Shown one piece after another: positions 10,929-23,091 of a DNA stretch of 64,000 nucleotides. Origin of the DNA: Magicicada septendecula. Taxonomy: Eukaryota > Arthropoda > Insecta > Hemiptera > Cicadidae. Positions within the stretch are counted from its first letter, which is position 1. Each line of letters begins with the position of its first letter. The DNA lies in assembly GCA_034769895.1 (NCBI GenBank), contig CM068367.1:312045986-312109985 (forward strand), read 5' to 3'. The position numbers were made by a program, and so were the translations under genes. The notes under the pieces were generated by a model, which was given only the letters and a program-made list of their open reading frames with translations, ran no database searches and was not told the DNA's origin.

Positions 10929-13639
10929 AACAGCACGGGAGTTAGTTAATCTAAATGACACCGGCCGTGTAATCCTTCTATATAACTATATGAATTATGG
11001 AATGTTTGTAATTTTAAATTCCAAGTAAAATACTCACAAAAATGGTACTAAATACGATACGAATGTGATGTAACGATCATTTAAAAAACTAGTAAAGTAA
11101 CCCGTAGCAACTGTATTAGTCATATGTAAAAATTTTGTAACCACTCTGATTAACAAGAGACATAGCCATGCCTTGCTTGGAATTATTTTGAATAGAATTT
11201 CCTCTGGAGTTGAGTGAAACCTTTTCGTGGGACAATACGGTAGCTTCCTGAAGTTGAGTTTCTAATGATGGCAGTTCGTTGGCAGTCTGTGAGTATGCCT
11301 GTGTGAGAGGCAGGAGCGTATTTACCGGGGAGGGGGGTTGACGAGTGGGACCAGACCCTCTCTTCAGAGGGTCGAAAAAAGTTGATGAATTTTGTTAATC
11401 TCTAAGTTTTAGGCTCTTTTATTATTTTTTTCAGTTGTGTTTTTCAGCTAGTAACTCTTTTTTAAATATACAAACAGGTTTATTACACAGCATTTGCGTA
11501 AACGTTTGAAATACGAAATATAGAAAAATCAATTCAAATCATTTTCTAAACAATGTTTCAATAACGCGTAATTTTATTGTGTTATTACCGTTTACTGTAG
11601 TGCTTTAATGGGATTCATTTCAGGAGTTATCTCACGTTTCCCACAGTAGCACCAAATTCAAGATACGCCACTGGTGAGAGAGAATAGCTACAGATAATGG
11701 TCGCAACTCCAGCCTTCTTTTAGAAGTTATGAACTTGATTTTATGGACAAAATTTGTAGTCATGAAAAATGTAAAATAAATTATGTTATCCATGTAAACA
11801 TTTTTTCACATTTTTGTATTTTTAGTGTGATGTTAAGTAGACGTATATTACAATCTACAATAAAAGTTTTTTGTTCACGTAACGACACACACGCGCTCAA
11901 GCGTGTTCAGAAGAACGTGATTGTAAGCACGTTGGGCGCTTTGTTACTAACGGTGACATGCGCAATGATGTGCTTTGCTCCTATCTGTAAGACGTTTCTT
12001 AATTCGAAAGAAGCCTCTACTGATTTAACTTTAATTCGTTAAAGAGTTTAGGAATTTCATGTAGCCTTCACAACTAACATGCAACTAAACAAATAACTGT
12101 TACTTGTGTACAACATTCGGCAGCCGATATAGGAATGATGGGGCACAAATAAACAACGTCAGCGAGTAGCTGGTAGTTTATCTAAACACGAAATTAATTT
12201 ACTACTAAAGAATTTACGTCGATCAGTGTTGATGCTTATGAAGACACCGGATATAACACGAAGTTAACAGTTTTACAGCGCTAGAACGTAGTACATTTCT
12301 GACCGTTGAAGATTATTTTATGTTACATTTTTTGTCGCTACTATATTCTGTGCGGTTCGCCGTCTGACGCACGTCGAAGCGAATTATTTGCGTGTTCTCG
12401 TGGTAGCCGATTCGTTGTTCACTACGTGTGAAGACTTGTAAACAACGTATTACATACCTAAGAGTACGGGTATGATGAAATGTACGTATTGTATGGTGTA
12501 TTTAACATTTTTGACACATGATTCGGTCTACAGAGAACCGTAAGACAAGCAACTATCTCTGCTTCCGGGTTCAGACAAATAACGATCCGATTAACCCGTG
12601 CCTCCACGAAACAAAACATGGTTCACGCCAGCGGATTGAGGGATATAAGGGCAGCATTTCGGGTTCAGAATTTTTATTCGGCGGAATAAGAAATGAGATC
12701 TTGTCAACACCTACAAAAAAGAAAAAAGAAAAAAGGAACAGCTGCAAAATTGTATCGAATGCGACTTAAGCTTACAAGCACATTTCATGCCACACAGATT
12801 TCATTCACTATATTTTCGAAAAATTTTATAGACCTTACATAATTAAAATTTTTTAATTATTTTTCAAATGATGTTTCTTCAAATAAAAAAAATTACGAAT
12901 AAAGATTTTATTTCTAAGATGCCATCCACTGATGAACAGGATAATTTTAATTTTCACTCTAAAAGAGAGGGTCTTCTTTAAACAGATTGGGAGCGTTATA
13001 GGAATGTAAATATACCACGTTGTCCGACACTAGGTGGTGATATTAAAACATAGTGTAGCCAATGAATAAGTGATATAAGCCTAAGCGAAGACCGGTGTAG
13101 GTTTGAAACGGGAAAATATTGCGTAGCTGACTCCATTACAAAAAAAAAAGAAAAGAAAGAAATCTGGAACTCTTTGCGTGGTCACAGACTTGGAGTTGTC
13201 ATAAAATAATGTTTAATTACCCATCACTATCCTCATCCCCAGTAGTGCGAATGGGGATAATGATAGTCTACAGCGTAGATATCGAGAAAATGTATTTTAA
13301 TTACCTAGACATTACGTGATACTGGAATATTACATTGAATAGATTAAAAAAAGAAAAGGCACTACTAACTATACGTTTACTGACGTGTACTGTACTGTAC
13401 TGTACATAGAGAACAATGTATCTTCAAATAATAGAAATATAGGCTATAAGAAAACGTGACATATAGAAACATATAAAATAAAAAGATAATAAACGTGGCA
13501 AATAGAAATATAATAAAAATAAGAAGTAATAAGAACACATAAGGAACAGTATAAATACAGAGAGGGACGACACGCATTGCTACGTACGATAAGATTGGAC
13601 TGAGGACGAACACAAATAATTACAAAGTAATCGTATGTC
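10929..13639. other. Noncoding, no gene seen
   Basis: Short frames only. A 99-codon plus-strand frame (11743-12042) and an 83-codon one (12518-12769) have no recognisable motif. A (TGTAC)n microsatellite sits at 13386-13404. Confidence 0.5.
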
Positions 13640-14885
13640 TCAGTAATTACAACTTTTAATACAGAGTGTTAGATGGAATCTGAAATGCGTCACACTATCT
13701 GATAGCAGAACAGAAGCTGTGGATGTGGATAGACTTACAAGTCTCTCTAAAAATGTAAAATAAACGTGATGTATAAGACTGGAGAACAAATGAAGTTGAA
13801 GAGGCAACTTTCAGATCACCGTACATAAAAATTGATGTAATTAGGATATCTGAACAGAATGACACAGGGAAGAATAATTCAAAAACAGTTTTTAATTTCT
13901 GCCCCCAAAAAAGAGGTGAAGACGTTTAAAATGTGGTTCGTATTTCACCAAAATCACCAACGTTACCAGCAAGTGAGGACATTCCTATACATACACACAG
14001 CTGGGAAATGATAGGGGACACAGTTTCAGACTTACAATGGTAGCTTCGTCAATAAATATTCTGATCATTACGCCACACAGATTCTACAAATAATAAAATG
14101 ATCAATACACATCAAGCTACAAAAAATTTTAATGCACTGTATATTTGATAAAGCGTATCACGACATAATTTCAAACGACTAATTTAAAAAGTTCTATTTG
14201 ATACTTTATAAATGAAAGAAACGCAAGTATTAGTGTATAATATATACGCAAATGAAAATATATTTAATGATGTAACATAAATAAAAACGTGAAAAAATAT
14301 AAATCGGTAATAAGGCATTACAGTACAGTAGTGAAACCAGAATGCTTATTTGCAAGTGAATGTCTAGCATTGAATTATAATTTAGATACACTAGAAACAT
14401 TGGAAAGACGAAATATTAGGAAAATATTAGGCCCACGAAAAACTTCAGAAGGTTGAAAATTAAGAAGTAATGATGAAATATATCAAAGTATAGAAAATAT
14501 AACAGAAACAATGAGAAAAAGAAGACTATTATTTTTTGGACATTTATATAAAATGGATGACAATAGGTTAACAAAGCAGATCTTCAAATATCTGTGGGGG
14601 AAGAAGTCAACATCAAGTTGGATTAAAGAAGTCCAAAAGGATTTAGAAAAAAATAATATAAACGCAAAAGAAGCAATTTAAAGAGAAATTTTTCGGCCAA
14701 AAGTGTTAAAAATGGAAGGGTCCGGGGTAGGAGAGATAAAAACGCAGGTTCAAAGTGGAGTGAAGATAGGAAGAAGAGACATTGTGAAAATATGAAAGAA
14801 TATTGGAGACAAAAAGAAAAGAGCAAAGAATAAATAATTGAAATTGGCATGTGGTCCGTAGATGGCCGATATAAAAAAAAAAAAT
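13640..14885 (+). mobile_element. Decayed non-LTR retrotransposon with poly-A tail
   Basis: The strongest part is 14309-14833 (see its own entry). Upstream at 14144-14164 the sequence encodes FDKAYHD, matching the 'F.KAYD' box of the reverse transcriptase palm, after which frames break repeatedly. The 3' end has a short untranslated stretch (TGGTCCGTAGATGGCCGATA) and an A11-A12 run at 14873-14883. The 5' limit is uncertain. Stops and frameshifts make it inactive. Confidence 0.75.
14309..14833 (+). pseudogene. Non-LTR ORF2 C-terminal region, one stop and one frameshift
   Basis: The frame from 14309 reads LDTLETLERRNIRKILGPRK then TSEG, an in-frame TGA where the family has tryptophan (EGW), and then MRKRRLLFFGHLYKMDDNRL. 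It continues to WIKEVQKDLEKNNINAKEAI. A frameshift near 14730 moves the end into the frame encoding DRKKRHCENMKEYWRQKEK with a stop at 14831-14833. These are the standard C-terminal blocks of a large insect non-LTR family. It differs clearly from the copies at 5.4 and 45.5 kb (ERR.IRKILGP rather than AEMRFLR), so it belongs to another family. Confidence 0.85.
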
Positions 14886-17639
14886 CGGTATCACGTAAAA
14901 AATAAAATCGGGATTTCCTCTGATTGAAAAAACGATTGGTTTAGAATTGTTTCATAAAAACACCACCTTTTTGTGAACAACATAAAATTTAGCTGACCTA
15001 AACCTGAGGAAATCAAACAAAAACTAAAATCTTATTGTGTGTAGACGGTAATAACGTTGTCTGTACGTAAGCGAAGGAATGACTTGTCGACAAAAGTCTG
15101 TTTACGTCTTGTATTAAATATTCAGGCATCATAAATTTCACAATCTCAAGTTAGAGCCTGTTAATAAACACAGCTTTGGCCACCAATTTTAAAAGCAGAG
15201 TATGAATAGGTCAGTAGCCGATAAAAAATATTTCTACATACGCGCGCGCACATACACACATACACACACAACTTATTGAACTGTAAAATGTATTACATTT
15301 GTTTTTTCTATCGTTTCTATAAAGATTTCATCCATCTCTCTCTTACAGGTTCATGCAAGTTCGTCAGACTGCACAGTATCACGTCTCTTCTCTTACACCG
15401 AAGCCCCACGCACGCGCTCCTACATACAGAGACAGACACAGTCATGTAGACAAAACGCACAGACACATTACGGTAAAGGTTTTACGCACGGTTTAATATC
15501 ACAAATTAAATTTAATTAATTCGAGATGAAATCGTGTCTGCTAACAATGGCTTGTGTTCACACTGCGGCGACGGCGTCTGGTGTATAGTTACATCTGGCT
15601 CGCTGACGTCTGTTCTCCATAAACATCTGATATTAATAGTAATATTACAAGACGGCGAAAACTGGAACGTTGTATAACAACAACTAATAAAAACGGAACC
15701 AAGTGGATTCATATTGTATTAAGACATGATTTAACACGCGAAACAAATTATAGAGAAAACCGTTCGTAGTGTTCGACTTAAGCTCTTTACCTACATTAAA
15801 ACGAGTTCTTATATTTTCTGACTGCTTGCTTTTAGTTCTACTCTTGGATTAGGAAAGCTAACTTCTTTCACTCGTCTACAATAAATGGCCTTCATTTATT
15901 TCCAACCCACTTCTACTACCTCCAGCGGGTTTAAATTCAGAACGAAAAGCTTCCTCTCTTATACCCTTCTACTCTCATTTCCTCCCCTTACAGCATGAAC
16001 ACAATTATTGCCATGGTAACGCAAGGGAACGATGAACCATCATAAATCAGAGTTACGTACATGCTGGTGGAAACGCTACTTTTAAACCTTCATGTATGAT
16101 ATATGGACTCTATAAATTTACATAAAAACGCAAACAATGAATAAAATGATAATGGCCTCGAGTATTGGTGCATTGTCTAATGACCTAGTCAAGTTGAAAA
16201 ATGGTCCGCCTGCGTACGGTTAACTATATTAAAAAGGAAATTTTATATTAATATAGTCGACGTTATTTCAGCGAACGTTGTGCCCGTACTCCTGTCGTCT
16301 ACACTATATTTACAAATGCCATTATTACACAAAATATAAAAATATTTATTTAAATTTCTCAAAGAAGACACACATTGCCTTAAATAATTAATACGTAATA
16401 AAACTTTTTTAATTACTCGAATATTGGAGTATAATTCCCAAGATTATTTTAGCATAGCTGGATCCGTAAAAATATGGTAATTGATATAATGCCCACAATA
16501 CTCATAATAAAAACATCTGTGCGTACGTGTATGTTTATAATAAAAAGACATGGAAATAGCAAAGAAAGCTTAGTTTACTGAAAAATGTACTACTGATGCC
16601 TAAGTATAGGTACTGTGTTATTTATTTCACGTTTTATTATGTCAATAAATTAGCTGCACAGGTAATTTTTATTAGCTGAAAAACTTTCTGGAGAAGGTGA
16701 CAAACATCGGGGCTGTATTGATGTTTATTTCTCTTGGGTAATTTGTCAAAGAATATAATGTAAACAACTTGGACGGTCGTAACGGTTTCTGTGTTTAAAG
16801 ATTTTAATGTTATGGTAGTTTGTATGAAGTTTTACTTGACGCATGTAGGACAATTATTTGGAAAATTCTCTTCTTTTCGTTTCAGGTATTAGGCACATTG
16901 CCTGTTGTGCTTCCTCAAGACCGCTTGAACCTGCTTGCATCTTTGTTCTGTCCTTTCTTGTTGGTACTTTAAGTTCGTAGAATATAGATCGTAGACTTTG
17001 ACACAAACGTAATGGATTACAAAGAATTAAATCACGCACCTTATGACAACTAACAACAGATTTACATCAGCAGAAGAAGCGAGCACACATGGTTTAAACA
17101 GTCATAGAAAGATTTCCCACTTGACGATGTAATCAGGACAAAAATGTGAAAGTTTCTGAAAGAATTGAAACCCACATTAATATTGGTTGTTATTATGGAA
17201 TTAAAGTAAAAATTAAAAAAAAAGCAAAATTTATCACTTCCAATCGAAACTGCGAAAGGGCAGAGGGAGAGGTGCGGTATGTCTATCCTTTTTTTTCAAA
17301 TATAGGTTTTTTAAATACATACTGCTGATAAATATGGATGGTATGTGTGTAATATTAGATTACTTGAGTGGCGTACCATTAGGCAATTAAATCTGTACTG
17401 TAAAGCGTATGCCGATTTACGAATTTAACGATTACACAGGCGTCTTCCGTTTCACTGCTCCAAGTTAGCCTATAACATACGACTCTATGTGCGTCTCAAA
17501 AGACTTTAAAGTATATCAAGGAAAACTATCTCTCTGAAGCAAAGAGGTACACTATTGTGGAATGGAGACACTAGTAAAAAATGAAAATTGGTTTCAGGAC
17601 AAGCAAGTTGAGCTAGTAGACTGAACAAGATGCCAGAAA
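14886..17639. other. Noncoding; (CG)n/(CA)n microsatellite at 15240-15270
   Basis: No supported gene. A 61-codon minus-strand frame at 16854-17039 has a coding-like composition (RTKMQAGSSGLEEAQQAM) but no recognised domain or splice context. A small inverted repeat AACTATATTAA...TTAATATAGT lies at about 16221-16258. Confidence 0.5.
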
Positions 17640-18165
17640 CTTAATATTTATGACCAAAAGATTGAACTGCAAATAAAGTAAATGCGGTTTGATGACGATT
17701 CTAAAAAAACCCAGATTATCCATTACCCGTGAAAAGTTTTCAAAGTTTTAGTATACTGTCATATTAGGATCTATTAACCAAAAAGATTTAAATATTTAGA
17801 ATACGTCACAACGAAAAGCCCGGAAGAGAAAAAAGTAATATCTAAAAAACAAGAACAGACTGTGAGAAATGGAAAATCAGTATTATACTAGACAGTCGAC
17901 ATATTAAGCGTCTAGGTTCTGAATGCAGATTTTAACATAAGACTCATAATTGAATAAATACGTCACCTAGGAATGAGCAGAACAATACACAGGTAATGTT
18001 AAATGAAAGTAAGTGACAAAACAAACGTTCTGAAACGAAGCTCGACAAAATAGAAAGAGCACTGAAATTATCTGGACTTTTGTTAATAACGGAGAAAGCC
18101 ATTAAGAATACAATGAAAACACGTATTTATAAGCCAGTACACACTTACTGTGAATTTTGATACGA
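17640..18165 (+). mobile_element. Highly degraded non-LTR retrotransposon remnant (tentative)
   Basis: Frames are broken, but fragments fit the order expected in non-LTR ORF2: FKYLEYVTT near 17788-17814 (like 'F.YLG..'), then ERALKLSGLLLITEKAIKNT and MKTRIYKPV near 18055-18150 (like 'ETKLRIYK.VI.P...Y..E'). The match is by eye and only at the protein level, so confidence is moderate at best. Confidence 0.42.
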
Positions 18166-20900
18166 TCAACAGTTGTTTCCACTAAATGTTTATCATTGGT
18201 TGTAGAAACAATAAAACAGTAATCTGAAAAATAAAAGATAAGTTAAGTAATTATGTAGTAGACTGAAGCCCCATAGACCTTGGCCACGATATAGAAAATA
18301 TTAGCGATTCCATGGAGAAACAACTAGCTTATGGACATACTGCAGGCGTCATAAACATTCACTACATTTCTGGGATCATACAATTCAGTCATACACATAG
18401 CTACTTTCTCAAGAGAAATTAGTAAATGTAGTGTAATGGGCGTGCAGGCATATAATTGTCCATATTAAGTACATGTGAGTATACGACTATATACCGTACA
18501 TATTACCGTAGTTCAATGGAACAGTCTTCGCGAGCCAAATGCGTACACGTTTCCGAGTGTGGAAAACAAAAACGGGTGACGTCAGTCGTGGGAACTTGTG
18601 CGCAAATTTTCATAAAATCTGTTTTCACAGACAACAAATTAGCCAGCACCAGCACGTGTCGGTGTACAGTTACCTGTGCGTATGCGTACGGGCGCCACCG
18701 TCCGTATGTCGTGGATCATCACTTGACAACTCACTTAAATCTGAAACGAAATATACAAACGTCGCTCACATTTATTGGATTAACAATTTATTTCAGCATA
18801 TTATTTCATACTGGTGCACAGACTTTGTGCAGCTGTTGTTTTTATTTAATGGAATGAAAACAGTGTTCCGTTATGAAAAGAAAGGGGGAGAATTTCTGAA
18901 GAAACACAACGTTAATAATAGAGTATATAAAAAGCTCTCGTTTTTTTATTCACGAGAAAAACTTGTTATAAGCTGACGTACAAAGTTTTACAAGAATGGA
19001 ATAATTGCATTATTTTTAGTTGATATCAGAGTATAACGGTTTAATTTAAATAGCCTGATGTACAGTCAGGCACGAAGCGAACTGATGAAACTTTATAACG
19101 TTTTACGCTGTATTTCATTTTGGTAAGAAACAATATCAAAACGTTTCGTATAGCCTTTTTGTTTCACTAAGCAATAATTTGATATTTAATAGATTTGGAC
19201 ACACTTTTATAGAGACTCTTACGCTCTGAATATATTTGGTATATTATTTATAATAATAAATTCCTTTGTAAGATGTATTATGTTCTTGAATTATGTATTT
19301 AGGCCTATGTAGGGCACTCTTACAATACCCACTAGCTCCCCCCGCATACACTAGGTTTCAGCTTGTTCTGAAGCCTGAAAAATATTATCACTTTATTTCA
19401 GCCTGTAATCAGCCATATCTCAAGTTGCGAAGGATCCGGTGTCCGCTTAACGTTGTCTGGGTTTGGCCACCTTTGAGTTTACTTGTCTAATAGTAAGTTA
19501 TCTGCGAATGAATATAGACAAGCTTCAGTGAACAAATGAATCTAAGAAAACTACTTTACTGTACAGCAGCGAAACCGAAAATCTTAACGAAGGTATAACG
19601 ACCGGAGTAACGAAAAATTATTTGTAACATTTATTTTAACGATCACTTGACTTGCCTTGCCGAGTATGTTTTGAAAATAATATTAATTTTAATAACACTG
19701 ATTTTCACAGTGATAATGTAGAATAATATTCACTTTATTAAGCTTGCAACATTCTAATAGAAAACTAGAATTTGTGTGAATAATATTAAATTACATAATT
19801 AAAGCGACTAACTAATATCGGATATCGGGACGTAACACCTTTCTGTGGCTGTCGGTGATCGGCAACAGTAGCGGTTTGCTGACAAACGAACCGAAAGGCT
19901 TGTCGACAGTTTATAAATAGAGCCCCCCTTAATTAATAATCCCTTTACCTGTCGAGGTGGATTGGCCGCTCGTGTATTTTTGCTGTTCCCTATCGTTAGA
20001 ACTTACTAATACAGTCTCTGTACGTTAGTTAGGGTTTAGGCGCAATTATAATTCTAAAGCCGTAAGTTTCTCTTATTCATTCAACAGTTACTGCACTTAT
20101 AATTCATTGTAAAGAATTGGAAGTAATCTGTAATAAAATCATTTTATAAAAATGAAACTAAGTTAAATCAATTTTAGATTAATTTCGATTACAAAATATT
20201 ATTTAATTCACTTCCTTAGCGGTACGTACATTTTATTCATAATTTTATCGTATTACTTTTTGAGTTGATAAGAATTTTGATTGACTACCTCTAACCCCTA
20301 CGAGTGGAAACATGAGACCAACATGAATTTACTCATTACGCGTGCCGACACACACACGCACACACAGTATTACGAAAATAATAATTGTTATCATAAACAA
20401 CATTAATAAATTCGAATCAGACTCGCAATGTAGAAACCTATACTGTATGTTAAAGCAATGCTAGGAATTACAAAGAAAGACAAGAAAACACGACACAACG
20501 TCAGTGCGTGACAAACTAATGTAATTGCTTGAGAAAATAAATAAAACAAAATTGAAGTGGATACGACGGCGACGTTTGGCTAGGCGAGAAAATTGTAATC
20601 TCGTCGAACGTTGGTGGGCGTAGGTCTAGAGGAAAGGAAGTTATAACGACACTTTCACTGGACAGTAGGATAGACTGCGTAAGTAATATGAAATACTACA
20701 ACAGACAAGATATGCTACAGACATAAATCGCTACAGAATATAGGGAGACATTTTCACAACAGTGGGCATACGTATGTAACATGTATACGTAATGGCATAT
20801 GCGTTAACATACTCTATTAAAAATGATGTATTATATAATGAAAACAATTGCATATATATAAATGCTTGTTTTTATACACGAGTGTATGTTTATTATATTT
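18166..20900. other. Noncoding; two overlapping 133- and 145-codon frames, function unknown
   Basis: Plus-strand frames 18456-18857 and 18539-18976 overlap for 300 bases in different frames. Both have low-complexity, cysteine-rich translations without a motif. Real coding normally leaves one frame open, so I read this as a stop-poor patch. A TATAAATA at 19911-19918 has no convincing partner site. A CA run lies at 20349-20366. Confidence 0.45.
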
Positions 20901-22300
20901 TTATGTTCCTATTTTTAATATTTCAAGATAATTCTTCAAATATCTCTTTGTATTCAATTTTAAATACGAGAATTTAAGGTCAATGGCGGAATCAGAGCTA
21001 GGCTTCATAAATGTTGCGTTGGAAATTGAACGTAATATAAATTTTGGTTTGTATGGTTTTAAAAGATGAGAAACATAATGTTTTCCACAACCAGTCGGTA
21101 GCGTATGATTTCGGATCACAGTAGATGTACAGCTGGTGAAGGGAAGTTCAACGTGGTGTCTACTTGGTAGCAATGCCCGGAGTGACTCCTTCGATTACTG
21201 CTTGAATTGATACTGTTCAAGGGCGTTAAGGTATGCAAGGATGTTTGTGGTCAAAATAGGTATGCTACTTTTGGATTGTGGGGGGGGGGGGTCCGTGTAG
21301 GATTTCAGGACGTGCTCAACAGTAATTTGTGGAGTTTTCCAGTGTGTGTCACGAACCAGTGACGACACGGGGAGTAACAGTGAGGATACATCTTGATCCG
21401 TTTTAGAGTGAGGTCGTGGGTCACTGCTGCCTCTAGCGCGATTCCTCTGACCGCTTCGAGGTAGTCGGTCTACACCAACTCGTGCATTTCGGGGGTGGGC
21501 GCCTCATGTAAGAACGCTTTGCACCAATGCAATAAATGTGGGTCACAGGTACGGGTACGGGTGTACTTATGTTGGCAGTATTCCTTCGGGAGAAGGAATA
21601 TGTAGGTAACTAGGATGGGTCGTCCATCAGAGTTTGGGGTCCTTTAATGAACTGAGGCGGGGGATCTTCGTCCCTGGCTAGACCACGTAGGTATGAGTAA
21701 CAGGAGTATGACGCGCGGAAGAAGAGGGTCACGAAAAAAGTAATACAACGGAGACCCGTTCTGATCGATATGTTACAGACAAACCAAGGCTAACTGGTAA
21801 AGATCGTGAAGGCAGGTGTTCTAGAACTGTTCCGGCTTATGTTTCGCACTAGAGGAAAGAAGTGGGTGCGTATGTGAGTACTGAGTACAGTAGCAGCAGA
21901 TATAAAGTTAACTTTGTGTGCAAGAAGAGAGGACTCCTGCGCGAGATAAGGGTTCTGACGCTACAGGCTTGTCGAAGTTCTGTGTGGATGTGGTCTGCGA
22001 AGCTTAGGCGACTGTCTATAGTCGCTCTAAGAGAACTATTTCTTATCTAGAGTTAGGGCATGGCATGCACTCCGTTTTCGCGTGATGCAAGGACCATAAC
22101 AAAATAGATGGGGTAACATGTGTTTACTGTGTGTTTACTCGGAACGAGTGTAATGAAATCGTTCTATAATACTTTTTTGTATCACTTATTAATCGATAAA
22201 ACGTATAATGGTCCGTACTTTTGAGACCAGTTTTGTAAGATTGGTTAGTTTAAATTCGGTTTAATTTGAGTTTAATTTTGTAAATTATATTTGATCCGTG
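20901..22300. other. GC-richer stretch without a recognised gene
   Basis: From about 21000 to 22060 the sequence is visibly less AT-rich than its surroundings and has a G10 run near 21281-21290. The minus-strand frame 20901-21173 encodes RHHVELPF and the frame at 33465-33764 encodes RHVELPF with mostly different codons, which may be chance. No promoter, RNA or transposon end could be assigned. Confidence 0.4.
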
Positions 22301-22305
22301 ATTTT

Positions 22306-22342
22306 CAAATCAGTAACGTCAGTAACGTCAGTGATTTGCGAA
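22306..22342. promoter_or_regulatory. Repeated AACGTCA motifs flanked by an inverted repeat
   Basis: CAAATCA, then two tandem GTAACGTCA units, then TGATTTG. A third AACGTCA follows 20 bases later (22346-22352). TGACGT is the half-site of cAMP-response-type elements bound by bZIP factors. No adjacent gene is visible, so any regulatory role is inference. Confidence 0.3.
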
Positions 22343-22955
22343 TTTAACGTCAGCAAGATGTATGCAGTAATGCACTAAAACTTATACGATAGTGATCTCA
22401 TAAGTATTGCCAGTTTTACTGCGATTGGTATGGTATAAAACAGCATATTGTAGATTAAGAGACCTTCTTGGCATTGGTTATATAGAAACACTGACATTTC
22501 ATTGCTGTGACCTCTTCTGTTATGTGCTATTTAATTAGAATTGCGATGACAAAGACTCCACATCTATTAAGCAGTGATTAATTACCTAAAAGTGACGAGC
22601 ATTACGACACATACGTAATGACTTTTCTCAGTGTGTGTTCCGGAGTTGGTTCGTGTACCATTGCCAACGGGCAATACCTATAATGCCGTACAATCTCCCA
22701 TACCGAAATGTTTTAAGGATCCTTATTCCGACGGTAACATGGTGTACAATGGTGAAATCTGTAGTAATTCACTGAGTCTCTAATTAATCTGTAAAAACAC
22801 TAACTTACATTGTTACAATACAATGACTACGGTTTTGTTGATTGCCAATGATGACATAGCCCGCCTTAAAAACCGTTTAAACAACGAATGTGACTTCTTC
22901 TAGAATGCTTGTGTTAATAACATTTAGTAACTGCCAGTACTGAAGGTTTATTATT

Positions 22956-23091
22956 TACAAAGGTTTTGTAAAATATATAAAAAAAACAGCTGTCAAAAAA
23001 AATATATATAGTCGAAACAGCTGTCAGAGTTAATTAAAAAAAAATTGTGAAACTTACCAAGTGTTTTTATATATTTTACAAAACCTTTGTA
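22956..23091. mobile_element. 136-bp inverted-repeat MITE
   Basis: The ends are perfect inverted repeats of 28 bp, starting TACAAAGGTTTTGTAAAATA on both strands. The element could be bounded by TA, the target duplication of Tc1/mariner-type transposons, with the repeat proper starting CAAAGG. The interior holds a direct repeat of ACAGCTGTCA and A-rich filler with no coding. It is non-autonomous and the parent family is not visible here. Confidence 0.8.

Noticed and set aside
18456..18976. Two overlapping ORFs of 133 and 145 codons
   Set aside because: They overlap in different frames, have low-complexity cysteine-rich translations, no motif, no promoter and no splice logic. Probably a stop-poor patch.
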